From assembly GCA_960531495.1 (NCBI GenBank), contig OY482847.1:8630992-8694991 (forward strand): a stretch of 64,000 nucleotides of DNA, in the 5' to 3' direction. Source of the stretch: Zeus faber. Taxonomy: Eukaryota; Chordata; Actinopteri; Zeiformes; Zeidae. A program made the translations under genes and the position numbers. The notes under the pieces were generated by a model. That model was not told where the DNA came from. It saw only the letters and a list, made by a program, of their open reading frames with translations, and made no database searches. Below, piece after piece: positions 37,630-50,300 of the stretch (position 1 is the first letter of the stretch; each line of letters begins with the position of its first letter).

Positions 37630-38420
37630 TTACAAACCAGAGGTCAAAATTTCTCATTAACAAGGGGACCATGGAGGACCCGGGGGCTTGGAGACCACTC
37701 TTATTACTGACTACACATTTCAATCTGTCTTTGATGTTCCATGTCTGCCTTTCTACCCCCTCTTCTTCCCTCCCATTTTTTGGCAGCGAGGTTGATTTTA
37801 ATTGTAGCTATAGAACAGAGCATAGTTTGCCTGTAAGCCAGCCTCCACATCTGTAGTGAGTGCAGCTTTAGTGATATTGGGCGCAGTCCATAGCTCCGGG
37901 CAAATTTTAATGGCCCCCACCCCCCCCTTCCTTTCATTGGAGCCTCAGATTGTTTTCCACGTGATTCCTGTTAATTTAGCTGGAGGAAAGGGCATCAGTT
38001 TTCCTTGTGCTTTTTCCCCCTCTCTCCCCATGCCTCTCACTCCATTGCCTTACTCCTTCTTTCTGATCTACAGCCTCAAAGTAAGAAGGTGAAAGGAATT
38101 CAAATGGAAAAATAGACTGTGCTCACTATTAAATCGCTCGCCTACCTTTTTCCCCGCCATTACGCCTGGTCGAGACAGATAGGAGAACGGCGGCGTGGCT
38201 GCACAAAACGAGGCCATTTAGCTGCTATTGTTGTTTCGACATCAACAAACAAGGCTCTTCCTTTGATGTGATAAATGGCCTTAGTGCCTGCGTGATAACT
38301 CTGAGCTGCTAAATGTGTCAAGGATGTTTTTAGAGCTCTGAGCGTGTTGAGCACTGCAGGACACTCCATCGCATCTCGCCGAGGCATGTTTTTACATCAC
38401 GGCGCTGAGGTTAACCTCAA
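37630..38420. promoter_or_regulatory. Possible conserved non-coding cluster
   Basis: Unique sequence with motifs such as TTGATTTTAATTGTAGC, CCTGTTAATTTAGCTGG and GATAAATGGCC; no coding signature. Inferred from character only. Confidence 0.3.
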
Positions 38421-39739
38421 ACGTCCCTGAGTCTCAGCCACCCAGTAAAGCGCCTCTTCTTCTGACCGGGAGACACCCAGAGCACTTCTCTCCGGCACAA
38501 GAAAAAGGAGTCGATTGTATAGATAGGTTGAACAGAGCGTGGCTTTGTCATCCCACTGGACACCTGATGATGATGACGTTGAGTTCTAACACAATAAATC
38601 TTACAAAGGAGAAGGAAAAATATATATATTCCCTGTAATGCCAAGAACAAGTGCGCGTGAAATTTGGTTAATTGGCGGTGACATTTTGCATGACGGTTAT
38701 GAAGTTAATTGCTAGTTGTAGGACAAAAAAAATTTAAATACGAAGAACTCGCATAAAATGCAGACAAGCTGCAGATTTTGTGGTTCTGAACCAAACGCAA
38801 ACACTGAAAATGCTATCAGTATCCCAGTAGACTATATGAATAGCTGGTAACAGCTGATGTGAAAGGTACAATCAATTACATAAGAATTTGCAAGCCTCCA
38901 GTGGTAATATTTCACATCACTTCAATAGTCATTTCAGCTTTTTGTTGATTGAGTAAAACGAATCTAGTTCAACATTATTACACAGTTTTTAAGACATTGT
39001 CTCATTATAACTGAAAACAATATTGTTAAAGCAGGCCCTGGCGGCCAAATGTTCTGCATGCTGTATGAATCGTTAAGTCTATGAATTGTTTAGTCGGGTC
39101 TAAAGGTCACGCAGGACTTGGTCTCGGGATCCCTCTCCCAGAGATGCCTTTTCCTTCACCACTTTACCTCCCTAAATAAACATACTGACCCTCCCCATAT
39201 GTCCCAACCTTTCTCAAGGCTGGAACACCCGCTTGGCTTTTGTAGTGCACTTCAAAAGCCCTTATGTGAAATAAGCAGGGCTATGTTAGAGGGGTGTGGG
39301 GGTTGGTGAGTAGCGGGGGGGGGTTTAGTAACGTGCCCCTGTGCGGCCCCTGTCTGTGCGGTGACCCACTGCTGGGGCCAAAGCAGGACCTCCTCCAGCA
39401 ATCCAGGCTGCCAGCAGACCCAGCCATTGGCTCCTTGGAACTAATCCACCCTACAGAGCCCTGTAAGGCCGCCTTTGTTCCCTCCTGCAGACCAGATCAG
39501 GCTGGAGACAGACACTCCAGTCTTGACTGCCTATCAGTTTCACAGCCTGTGGCGTTTCACATCCAGGCGTAAGCCCAAGCCCCACCAATCCACATCAAAT
39601 AAAAAGAAAGAGAGAGAAAAAAATAAAAACATTGAACAAAACAGTGTCACCTGAATTCCGTCACGGTATGAATACATCGGTAAGGTGGCCGGAAGAGGAA
39701 ATGGATGCAGGGAGGGATAGGGTTTTGGAAGGGAGGCTT

Positions 39740-41100
39740 TTCAACAGGAGCTCTCCTCCTCGGTTAACAGAGCGGGATCTCAACAAGGCCATTATCTGGC
39801 TCCTAATTTGAGCTCTGGCACAGCACTGAAGGGCTGCCTTTGTCTGGGATTAATGCGGAAAGCTCAGGATGCGATGTCAGAGGGAAATAATCAGCGTGGG
39901 CCCTTCATAACGTTGGCTGCCTGCGCTCCTGGCTAGAGCCCCCGGCTCATTTCTGCAGAGATGAAATCTATGACAAGCCCCTCAGTGAAGCTAAGAGCAG
40001 GCAACAGTCCAGTAACACCCACAGGCCTCCAGGCATCCTGTGACCCCCTTAGAAAAGTCACATTCACTTTGCTCTGGAGAAGGGAAAGAGAACGCCGCTG
40101 GCACTTCTAGCCCATGTGAAATGAAGAAATGTGAGGAGGTGAAAACGAAGTGAAAATAAGTTAAGATTCCTCCTCCGCCTCCACTGAAATCACTAAGGAG
40201 GAGGGGCGGGCTGTGACTTCACTTCATTATGCCCCCTAATTAAACGCGCACAGGACATTAAAAGAAACAGACAAAAAAAAGAGGAGAAAAAGGAGAAAAA
40301 AGCTGAATAATGTATATTCATGTTTATGTTGTTTGACTGCATTTGGGTAAGCAGTTTGGGATGCTTATTTTTACCACAGCAGTAGGTCAGGGGCTAGCAC
40401 CCATCAGGCAGAGCATACTGAAAGAGGTTGGCACCACATTCAAGGACCAGAAGTAATGCTTTTATTTTGTTATTTATGCTTTTTTTATATCGGGTGCATT
40501 ACTATGCTGCTCTGCAGCAGATTGCTGCTAAGTGAAGGATGCAAAGACGCAACCCAATGAGCAGGTTATTAAAATGACCAATTGACATTCAAAATTCATG
40601 CTTTTTTGACTCATCATATTCACAGACGAATGTGTGGAATTTAAATACTTCAAGATTTTTATTTTTTCTATTTTTTGCCTCAAGGTAAATGTGACTGGTT
40701 ATAGCAACTCTGCCTGACTTGGTATTAGACCCTCTGCTGAAGAAATACCATAATCAGATTGCTGCCTTCAAAGCATGAAACAGTAGGCAGTTCTTTTGTA
40801 ATACCATAATTTAGTTTAATTAGGAACAGACAAGACCAGTCACATTGGGCTAAGTCATCGTGCTCTGCTCTCAGTGGCAGTGTGGGTATCGGTTCACGGG
40901 CCAGGGATATTTCTCACCATCTTCCATGTATTAGAGAGTTGAGGTTTTGGAGTGTGGTCTATTAGATCAATTCCAAAACCAGGCTAATGCATCACAGGTT
41001 AAGCATGCAGAGGATGCGTGGCATTAGGAAAACAATGACACTCGAAAAACAAAGCCCCTCGGGGCAGCGCCGGGGAAACAAAGCACTCTGCCCACTGAAC
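39740..41100. promoter_or_regulatory. Possible conserved non-coding cluster
   Basis: A 1.3-kb repeat-poor stretch with CTCCTAATTTGAGC, GGGATTAATGCGG and CCCCTAATTAAACGCGC motifs. No exon recognised. Confidence 0.3.
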
Positions 41101-41278
41101 AAACTGGCTCCCCGCCGCCTTCAGGAAGGTATTGGCTCATGACTCGAGTCGGGAGATTTCAGATTTGCTCATTTTCATCCACTTTGTAGATGAATAAGCA
41201 TAACAACAATTGTTCAGAGGGCCGCACACTATGTCCCCAGCCGACCACTGTGCCTTCCCGCTGAACATCCCCAGCGCA

Positions 41279-41369
41279 ACACACACAGACACACACCAGA
41301 CACACACACACACAAGACACACGCACACACACACACACACACACAGACACACAGACACACAGACACACT
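41279..41369. repeat. (CA)n microsatellite with GA interruptions
   Basis: CACACA units broken by GACA and AAGACA. Confidence 0.92.
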
Positions 41370-42919
41370 TGAATTGTTGTGGGATTAGAGTGGCATGCTG
41401 CAATTTAATTTTTAAATGAATTACTAAATTTTTTAATGAATTTCTGGGAATCCGCAGTCATACCTTCATGTATGAAATACTTTACAAATATAAGGTTCAG
41501 CTAGTTAATACATTTGACAATGAATGAACATCACATTCTGCTTTTTATCACAGCAAATATTCAATACAATTCAAACCATAACCGGCAATCATTGAATAAA
41601 GCAATATTTTCACTAAAGGCCTATCAATAAAGGCTTGCACGCACCAGTGATGCAACTTTTCCCAAATACTGTTTGTGATTTTCATGCACAAGACATCAGG
41701 GCACAGAATGGGTACAGAGGGTTGTACGCTGTTTTTGCAGACGATGTTGTCTTCGTTCTTCCTCTAATTAGGATCTGCAGCTTTCACGAGAGTTGTTTCC
41801 AACTCCCAAGTTTTAGGCCATGGTGGGCTGCTCCCCCCAGGTGGAGGGGAAGCACCTCCCTCCGGTAGAGGAGTTCAAACACAATGGAGGGAACGCACCT
41901 CTCAGCTGGCCTGGGAACAACCAGGGATTCCAAGACAGAGTGGACCTCGGCCGCGGAGGGAAGGCCTGTGTGCTCTGACCTTACAGTAAGTGACATAAAT
42001 TGATGTTGGATTGGATCCCCCGCAGAGCTTTTGCCCATGTGCATCCACTACAGCGTCAGGCAGCATGCAGGCTGCTGCTGGACAAAAAACTACCACATGC
42101 CCTCCTCCTCCAGAGTTCACGTGATTGGTCAAACGCTCGAGGCGCACAAGCTTTTTTAAAGAAGGAAATAAGATTATTATCTGTGTTGTTGAGTTATCAA
42201 ATTCGTTGAGGTTATCGAATTTGTTCGACAGAACGATCTTCGGTACACAGTACATTCAGTACACATTGTGAATACCAAAGGGAGTGAAGTGACACGGTGC
42301 ACTGTGCGTTTTGGGAGGCACACATTGAGGTCAGGGTGGGATGATTATCAGATCGCCAGTTGGCGTGTAGACTTGCATGCTGTTCACTGTTTCAAATGAT
42401 TTGCTCGTCATTGTGTAAGTAATGTGTCGGGCTGATCTCACATAATCTGCGTGAAATCAAAACACCCATTTTGAATTTAGACTTTGCGGGGCTGTTATTC
42501 CATCACATTTATGGAATGGCATTTTGGACTGGAGAGGAAAGCCGACCTGGGGATATAAATGATCCAAACATTCTCAAACTATAAATCCCTAAATATCACG
42601 TAAAATCACCTAGATGGAGATAGTACATCGTAAACATACAAACGACGCTTCGGTTCTTTTTTTTATTTTTTCTCAAAATGACACATACTGAAGCTAATTA
42701 GTAAATACCGTAAGCCTGTTAAAGAAACAAGGGGTGATAATTGTATATACTGTCAAATCCAAGTAAAACCGCAGGTCAATTCCATATTAACTTTTCAAAA
42801 AAAGCCTTAAATGGAGGTAATGCTGGTGGCCTGTAGGTAGGAGGTCAAAGCCAGCAATAAGGGTGTTAAAGTCAATGATACAACCACAACCAAGTCCTGA
42901 AGTGGGGTTACTTTCTCAC

Positions 42920-43042
42920 CTCGCACCCTGATGGGGTGGACACCGGCGAATCCATCTTGCGTTTTTTGCGGGGTCCGATGGCAGCTAATGCTGTGAGGTT
43001 GGCGTCTCTCTGCCTCATCTGGGCCAGTTCCTGTTGCTGCAT
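42920..43042 (-). CDS. taf4: TAF4-family TFIID subunit, penultimate coding exon (41 residues)
   Basis: The minus strand encodes MQQQELAQMRQRDANL, TALAAIGPRKKRK and then MDSPVSTPSGCE. This matches the conserved TAF4 segment just before the C-terminal linker: a Gln/Arg-rich helix and a basic GPRKKRK patch that looks like a nuclear localisation signal. Acceptor: pyrimidine-rich CTCTCCTCAG (AG at plus 43043-43044). Donor: GAG|GTGAGA (GT at plus 42918-42919). The length of 123 bases is exactly 41 codons, phase 0 on both sides, so it joins in frame to the exon at 15534-15707. KRK followed by MD is closer to TAF4 (KRKVD) than to TAF4B. The first codon is ATG by chance and is not a start: the TAF4 homology region continues upstream in exons outside this window. 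Confidence 0.93.
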
Positions 43043-43126
43043 CTGAGGAGAGAGGTGGGGGTGGGGTTATAAATCTGCTTTATAATAAAGAAATACATAT
43101 ATTTTGCATGTGTGTAGAACAGCTAA

Positions 43127-43436
43127 TGCTGCGTTCCATGGAAGTCAGAACTCTGAAAAATCAAACCTCGTACTTGGAAAAATGTAAAGGAACGGCCAAT
43201 TATGTAGGAATTTCAGAGCCGATAGCTTGCGCCCGAGTTTAGTTTAGTTTAAGATAACACACCTGACGTCACGGCAACATGTTTGCATGCAGCACTGACG
43301 GTGAACAACGATCCCTTTGTATGGATTCTAAAACATGTCTACTGTCGTTTTAAACCACTCTGTATTTTTTATGTTATGTTAACACGCGGACCACCGACTC
43401 GAATGACAGATTTCCGAGTTCCCATGGAACGCACCA
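43127..43436. mobile_element. Short DNA element with terminal inverted repeats (MITE-like)
   Basis: The left end is TGCTGCGTTCCATGG; the reverse complement of the right end is TGGTGCGTTCCATGG, and both continue into AACTC.GAA-type sequence. It is about 310 bp long with no coding capacity. A clear target-site duplication was not found. It sits 84 bases from the acceptor side of the exon at 42920-43042. Confidence 0.75.
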
Positions 43437-44727
43437 TCACTTCCTGCTGCCTCTCGACCTGATGTCAAGTCTGAGTTTTTAATCCAGCTCAACCAGAGCG
43501 TGGGCAGCAGCCTTTACCAACGATGGAACAGAACCGGTGGAACAGATAATGAGTGAAACCAGCTGCTTACACCAGAAATGTGTGACATAGAAAATCCAAA
43601 CACGAACGCCCACAATCTAAAGAAATCTCCCGCCCATGTCCATATATGGCCAATGACATCATGGCAACACGGAGCCAGAGCTCGCAGCTCGTCCGTTATG
43701 ATAATAAAATAAAATGATGCATAGAACAGGGTACCAGCAGCATGTGAGAAGTGCCGGTGCTCAAGAAAAAGTCCCGGTACGACAAAGAGTAAAACCTAGA
43801 CGAGCCGGTCCTGCAGTACTGGTGAGTACTCTTTGAAAAGTTTTACATGTACTGGGCAAATTTTACCGCTGGCTCTGATTCCTCACAAAGGATTCAATGA
43901 AATAGAAACAATGCAGAATATAACATTCAGTCGAGTAGCAATACAACGGTAGGGAAAAAGGGTTTCATATATAGTATGAGGCTGTGGTATGTTACAGGAT
44001 GATAACAGATGAAAAATAATGATATCGACTGATAATTGATGCTTCATAAGTGTCTCCAACAGCAAAGGGACCTTGAGATATGTGGAATGGGTAAAACCTC
44101 TAATTCCTAATCATTTAACAGATAAGACATTAAATACTGTTCACTCTCATCGAAAAAAAATATTGAAATAAGTCATTGCTTTCCAGGCTTTACACTATAC
44201 GTTGAGATTCATTCCATGCTTTGTTTCTAGTGTGACATATAACCAGTGTTAGAGTGGACTACATGGTGTCGTTTATTTGCATTTTATTTGCAACAATGCA
44301 AGAGCACAATGGCCATCTATTAAAAAAAGATTTTCTGAGCGCTGAAATAAATCTTCATTAAAATAAAACTACATGATCCGGTCCAAGTAAAGGAGGAAGA
44401 TGTCTGTCCATCATCTGCCTATCCTTACAGCCTGTGTGCCAGCCTGAAGAGAACAAAATGGAAGCCTGTTGTCAGCCATTAACAGAGCTCCTGTCAGAGC
44501 CGGGGTGGGGTGGGGGGGTTGAGCCGCCTGGTCACATGTTCATGCTGTGATTTTTCAGTTTGTGATGTGTAAAGGGAAAGCGGCGGTGAGGCAGCGCCCG
44601 AGGTAATGTCATGTCTGGCCGTGGGGCTGAGGGGGAGCCCAGCAGCGCTGGGAGCTGCCCTTTCTATTGGCTGGATGTGTGAGGGCCTGGGGACATGGCG
44701 CACAGGGTGTCAGTGGCCCCTCCCACA

Positions 44728-44804
44728 CACACACTGATGCACGCGCACACACACGCGCACGCACACAAACACACACACACAAACACACACACACACACAC
44801 ACAC
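44728..44804. repeat. (CA)n microsatellite with GC and AA interruptions
   Basis: CACA units interrupted by CGCG and AAAC. Confidence 0.9.
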
Positions 44805-45628
44805 AAGTGGAAGGTGTACGTGCAAACACGTGCCTATCAATCTTGGCCGCAGCAGAGGGAATGCCTATCTACCAGCCTGCGTGCGTATCTGCCTGCCGGG
44901 GGAGGAGGGGGCCCGGGTCGAACCAAACAGGGACAATCGATATGCACTTTCATGTCTTTCATGTTCTTTTATGTTCTGTTATGTTCTGTTATCGCTCTAC
45001 TCGTGCTTGCCAAGCGCTGGTTTCGTGTTTGTGGCGTGTGCGTGGTCTGATCAGGGGGAAAATTTCATGTTGCTTTGAGATGGCGCTCTATAAAAGGTTG
45101 CTTTGGTGTACAAACCCAGATTCAAAATGTGCATGCTGTTGACTCTGATTTCCTCCAAAGGGCCCCTGGCTAGGCATGCCCTTTAGGGTGTTGCCACTTC
45201 ACATTTAGCACGGCAAAATCGTTGGAAGATTCAAACACACTGACAACAGGAACTATGGGACATAACAACTGCAACAACTACATGGCTATCAAAGACACAT
45301 TTTCTCTTGTATTTTTATTTTTTGGGGGGGGGTGGGGGATAAAGGAATAATGCTTCTCGTTCAAACAAATGGTGATTTGTTTCAGGGTGTAGGGAGGTGA
45401 GGGCTGCAGTGCTATGAGAATCCAGATAGAGACGAGGAAGGAGTCAAGGGCACACAAATGTAACTGGATCTAGCGAGAAGGCTGCATCTGATTATTATCC
45501 AGGTCCACATATCAGATGTAGCATTAATGTTAATGCCAACCTTGTTAGGCTCGGCCGCAAACAATACACAACGCTCTCAGGGCATGACCTGAAAGAATCC
45601 CTACTGCAAAGCGGGCGGAAGAAGAGGG

Positions 45629-45654
45629 AAAGAGAGAGAGCGAGCGAGCGAGAG

Positions 45655-45688
<34 letters not shown>
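45629..45688. repeat. (GA)n microsatellite
   Basis: GA repeat with GAGC variants at the left. Confidence 0.92.
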
Positions 45689-45692
<4 letters not shown>

Positions 45693-47082
45693 TCTGCTAT
45701 CTCACTGATGGCACCAGGATGCCGGCATCTCTGCCTGGCAGTTGGCACCAAGCATGGGCTCCCAGGGCCTGCAGCAACTGTCTGTGTTTTCAGATTTATG
45801 GCTGTATGATAAATGCAGACCTTATTTCACCATCTGCAACCCTCCACTCCACATTTCCCGTCACTGAAGAGGCTGATTTCTGATCTCAATCTGGTGCCCA
45901 TTGTGCTTTAGTCTAGTGTAGTCATTCCATTTATTCATGCCCACTGGTCCCAGTCTGGCTTTAGCCTGAATTGGACAGGATTTGATCAATCAATTTATCA
46001 GAGGCTGTTCTACAGACTATAATTCAGGTTACAGTGCAGGGCCACTGCACTCATAGCAAAAAAGGGTTTCTGTTTCTAACTGCAGTACATGGGGGAATCA
46101 AACTTTCACATTGATAGGTTCAAACCAAAGGTTAGGCATTCGACTTGAGACAAAAACATCTCATATTATCATGTGAGATGTTTGCAAAGCTGTCTTATTT
46201 CGTGTTTGGTATTGCAATTGAGACCTAAGCGCAGTATAATTAGTTTTTTTTGACCAATAAGTCATACCATCACCCTAATACTCAAGGTCACTGAAATCTG
46301 AAGGTCCATCCTGGACCGGGAAATATAACCATTTGGCAACATCCATAAATTTGCCAGGTCCGATCAATGTTACAGAACAAATATCTCATACTCCCCAACC
46401 GCACAAACAGCAGAGCTTCCAGTGTGCCAGAATGCCCTTTTAAAGCAGAAAATTGGGACTTGTAAAGTCAAATTATTAGCAAAGGTCAGCAGAGGTAGAA
46501 CATGTCCACAATCACCAATAGGATCGGAAATGGCCATAGCTCTGATGGAAGGAGGGCATGGTGTGAATATCAACTAAGCATTTCAAACAATCCAGATTGC
46601 TTTCAGAAGATCATTTTGAGGACAATTATGCCTTGTGTTTTACACTATACAGTACCAATATTTTTTTAACTTCAGTTCATGTCTGCAGTAGACACATAAG
46701 CAACATTAAAACCTATGACCAGTATAGTAAAAAAAAAAATAATAAAGTACTAATCTACATATTCCCATAATATAGTGTCTTGAGTCTGTTGAAAAATAAA
46801 TGATGTCAAAACATTTTACCAGCAGGTGATGTACGATGTTCTAAGCAGCTGCAAGGTACAACAACTCCACTGTCGGAACAGGCCACTGTAAAGCCTCTTG
46901 TCACTAATCATCTGACCAGGACATATGAACTGGCAGGTCTGGACATGCGCAAATCATTATTCGCTCATGTTGCCATTTGATTTTTTGAAGACAAAAAATG
47001 AAAGTAGCATTGTGCTGGGATTTTGTGTATTCTGGACATAATGCAGCCTCAAACAACTAAAAATGGTTAAACGTAGAGAGGA

Positions 47083-47092
47083 AAATTATATA

Positions 47093-47131
<39 letters not shown>
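47083..47131. repeat. (TA)n microsatellite
   Basis: TA tract with one GTG interruption. Confidence 0.9.
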
Positions 47132-47749
47132 CTAATTACAGACAAATGGATTAAATCTATTTTCATGCCATATCTCAATGGCACTGTTGTCTCTGAATAT
47201 AGAAACTTAAAGACTATATCTCTAATAATGAAAATCACCAGCCAACCAAAAGGTACTGTAATGGTTGAAGTGTCTGTGATCCCTGTCTGTCCTACTTACA
47301 CTCTTCATATTCAGCTGAAATGTGAACATAAAAAATACATTAACAAATATTTCTAACCTATTAAACAGATGTATATTCTATTATATATTCTGTTGACCAT
47401 TTCGTTAACAATTCAGCCAATTATTTCCAACATCAATCACTCCGCTGATATGAAAATAAACCAAAAATGATCTTTAAGCGCCCAGACCCACAAACGAAAC
47501 AACACTTCTGCCTCTTTCCAACAGGAACAGTGTGTTCTCACATGATGCAAAGATGTCAGAGATACAGCAAGGAGCTCCGAGCAGTCTGTTAAACTCAGGG
47601 GCAAGGAGAGGATAAGTTCCAGAAGGCATGATGGCCGACCTGACGATCTCAATCTCTGCTCTTTTTAACAAAGGCCCTCCCCCCACCCCGCACCGCCCCC
47701 TCGTCAGCCAGGCCCCGGGGCCCGCTCGCAGCCCCCCAGACGCTCACAG

Positions 47750-47841
47750 ACAGATGTCCTTGGTGAAGCAGAACGCGCTCTGCTTGACGTCACAGGCGGC
47801 TCTGGGGCTGTGCAGGAAGCTGAGGGGCTCTCTGCAAAGAC
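47750..47841 (-). other. Possible minus-strand terminal exon, unrecognised
   Basis: A pyrimidine-rich stretch ending TTTGCAG is followed by a short open reading: EPLSFLHSPRAACDVKQ, then SAFCFTKDICL and TGA. Composition looks coding-like and the acceptor is good, but I recognise no family and no partner exon. It lies inside the TAF4-family intron on the same strand. It may be an alternative last exon, an exon of a nested gene, or chance. Confidence 0.2.
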
Positions 47842-48549
47842 CACAGCGTAGAGGCAGACCGAGGGGGCTGCGGTGGTCTGCCTCTTTTAAAAAAAAATAG
47901 AAAACAAAAACCTCTTCCAGCCAGCCTCGGTCGGACAGGGCACCGCAGGAAGCCGGGCAACATATAGACGTAACAAATGTCGCTTTCAGAGGATGACAAC
48001 ACACCATGCAATACTTAGATTGCATGCATTTAGAGCATGTGTGGGGCCTCAGTGGAAAGTGACATGTACCACCTGCTGAGAAACATACAACTGGACAATA
48101 GATAACAGATGATACAAAGAAAAGTTTAAAATGTGTGTTTGAAACGATGAATCTCACTGCAACTTATTTGATGTTGGCTTTGGCAATGACGCTGGTGTGG
48201 TAGGTGGTTAGAATCATGATTTGAGGTAAAGATTTAAAGAAGGACAGCATCTGATGTGGGATAGACCTTTACATGTTCCTTTAATACCATTTTGTAAACA
48301 CTGTCCGATTAAAATCTTTGCTGATTTTGGTGTATTTCATGTGGGATTTCAGGTCTTGCTAATGTGCAGATTACCTTCCAACTTATTCATGTGTCTTGAC
48401 ATCCCACTAATAGCTCACAATAATTCATGGACTGGATCCAAATGACACCTCCACATGGCTGATGTTAGGTTAGCATCTGTGTGCTGTGTTGTGGGGCAGA
48501 GATGGATGCGGTATAGGACCGGAAACTAGATTTATAAGAGAAAAAAAAA

Positions 48550-48965
48550 AGAACATTCTTTATTTGTCACACAGCACACACACCACAACACATGCACTCA
48601 TGCGGCGATGGTGGCCAACACACACACACACACACACACGCTTCTTCAAATGGTGGCCGGTGAAACCTGTTCTCTGCTTCTGACCCATCACGGCTTGTCC
48701 TTCCTCTGGAGGGCAGCCAGGAGCAGTGAGCAGCAAACAGCGACGCCCCAGAGACCAATTTCCCATGTCCATCGCTGGTCAGACGACAATGATTTTTTGC
48801 ATGTTTTTGGAGAGGGTCCTTACCGATGTTACACGGAGGAAAGCCCATGTGACCACGGGGAGAACGTGCAAACTCCACACAGAAAGGCCCCTGATCGGGA
48901 GAATTGAACCCGGGACCTTCTTGCTGTGAGGCAGCAGTGCAATGCACTGTGCCGCCGTACACGCC
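48550..48965. repeat. Teleost-type dispersed repeat
   Basis: The order TTTATTTGTCACA, a CA-rich stretch, CTGCTTCTGACCCATCAC, GAGCAGTGAGCAGCAAACAG, GTGCAAACTCCACACAGAAAG, TTGAACCCGGGACCTTCTTG, CTGTGAGGCAGCAGTGC and GCCGCCGTAC is the familiar layout of a very abundant fish repeat. A (CA)n tract is inserted near 48619-48640. Confidence 0.75.
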
Positions 48966-50014
48966 CACCATCCATTTGTGCCTGGATGGAGACTTGCATG
49001 GGCTTCATAATGGATTTCGAAAATGTGTGTTTCACTGTGTCCTGTGTTCACATGTATAGGATGTGATGTCACATGCCTGCATCTTGTGTTTTTTGTTTTT
49101 TTTTTATGAACAGATTTAATATTTGAGTAAAAGTTAAATAACGGAAAATAGTTAGTTAAACTGGTGATGAAGACATATTTTGAGAGAGATTTTAACTAAT
49201 TCTATTACTCTGGTTTTGCAATTATTATGAAGGACATCTCTTTTTCTTCATTCATGTATCCTTGTCAGAGGAGATAGAGATCAATTCAAAAAACGATCCT
49301 GTGTGTCCAGTCTTCTCTCAGTGTCAATTTTCAATTTCTAGAACGTACAGTACAAAAGAATAAATTAATTAATTAAAGCAACAGTAAAGCAAAGTTTGAG
49401 AACAAAAATGGTACTTAAAATTTACAATATTTTGTATTTACAACAGTGAGCTAGAGTGTGCATGATGGAAATAGGGGTTAATAATTGTTACTAGGGTTAG
49501 GTGATAGGGGTTAGGGTTATTTGCAACTTATTAGCAGAAAAGCACAGCGGTTGTGGATAAAGTGAAGCACCGGGAGCCCTGGTGACAGAACTTGCATTAT
49601 TCTTCTATATAATAACATTTGCAGACTGAATTTTTTTTGCACAAAGAATAGCTTTTAACGAAAGAGCCAGAAATCAGTGTTAAGCAGATTCGAAAGGTAT
49701 TACATCGGAGCGACGGTGAGGAAAGCGATGATCATTAAAAATACCGCTTATCTAAGGGAAAAATTCCCAACTTTAAATGTTCTCCCGCTTTGTCTCCCTC
49801 CACGCTGGTGTGCTTCGTCTAGCAGTCTTCTCTCTCCCACTCTTCCCGCTCTCTGTCTCTGTCTCTCCGTCTTCCCTCTTTTCTTTTAATGGTTATATTC
49901 GCCGCTCGTCACCCGCTATTGATCACATCTAATTTGCATCCAGGAAAAGATGTGAACTCAGATATTCACACTCGGAGAGAGAGGACGATGTCAATGATTT
50001 ATTCATCTCCGAAT

Positions 50015-50015
<1 letters not shown>

Positions 50016-50046
<31 letters not shown>
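50016..50046. repeat. Poly(A) homopolymer
   Basis: About 31 A residues. It could be a degenerate retroposon tail, but no body is recognised to its left. Confidence 0.9.
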
Positions 50047-50047
<1 letters not shown>

Positions 50048-50159
50048 ACAAAGGAGAGTGGAGGGAAGGTAGATGAGAGGGGGAATCTTCATAGGCAGCG
50101 GGTGACTCGCAGGCTCTGAGGCTGGGCTCCTCTTCCCCACGCTGCCCCAAGGCACATGG

Positions 50160-50300
50160 TGTGCAAGTCCTCCTAATTAACAAGGTGAATCATGCTGCCG
50201 CTCTCTAATTAGCCAACATGACAATCTAATGGAAACACGCGGGTTGAGCTGGCACACTTTGCATCACCTCACAAAGACCCCCGCTTACCGCCCTCCCCAC
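50160..50300. promoter_or_regulatory. Likely conserved non-coding element
   Basis: Two TAATTA-type cores (CCTCCTAATTAACAAGG and GCTCTCTAATTAGCC) within 45 bases, followed by CAATCTAATGG, in unique sequence. Inferred from character only. Confidence 0.35.

Noticed and set aside
48895..48915. TTGAACCCGGGACC as a tRNA B-box complement
   Set aside because: It belongs to the dispersed repeat; no cloverleaf or A-box at the right distance.
49491..49520. Telomere-like TTAGGG units
   Set aside because: Only a few imperfect units; too short to indicate an interstitial telomere.
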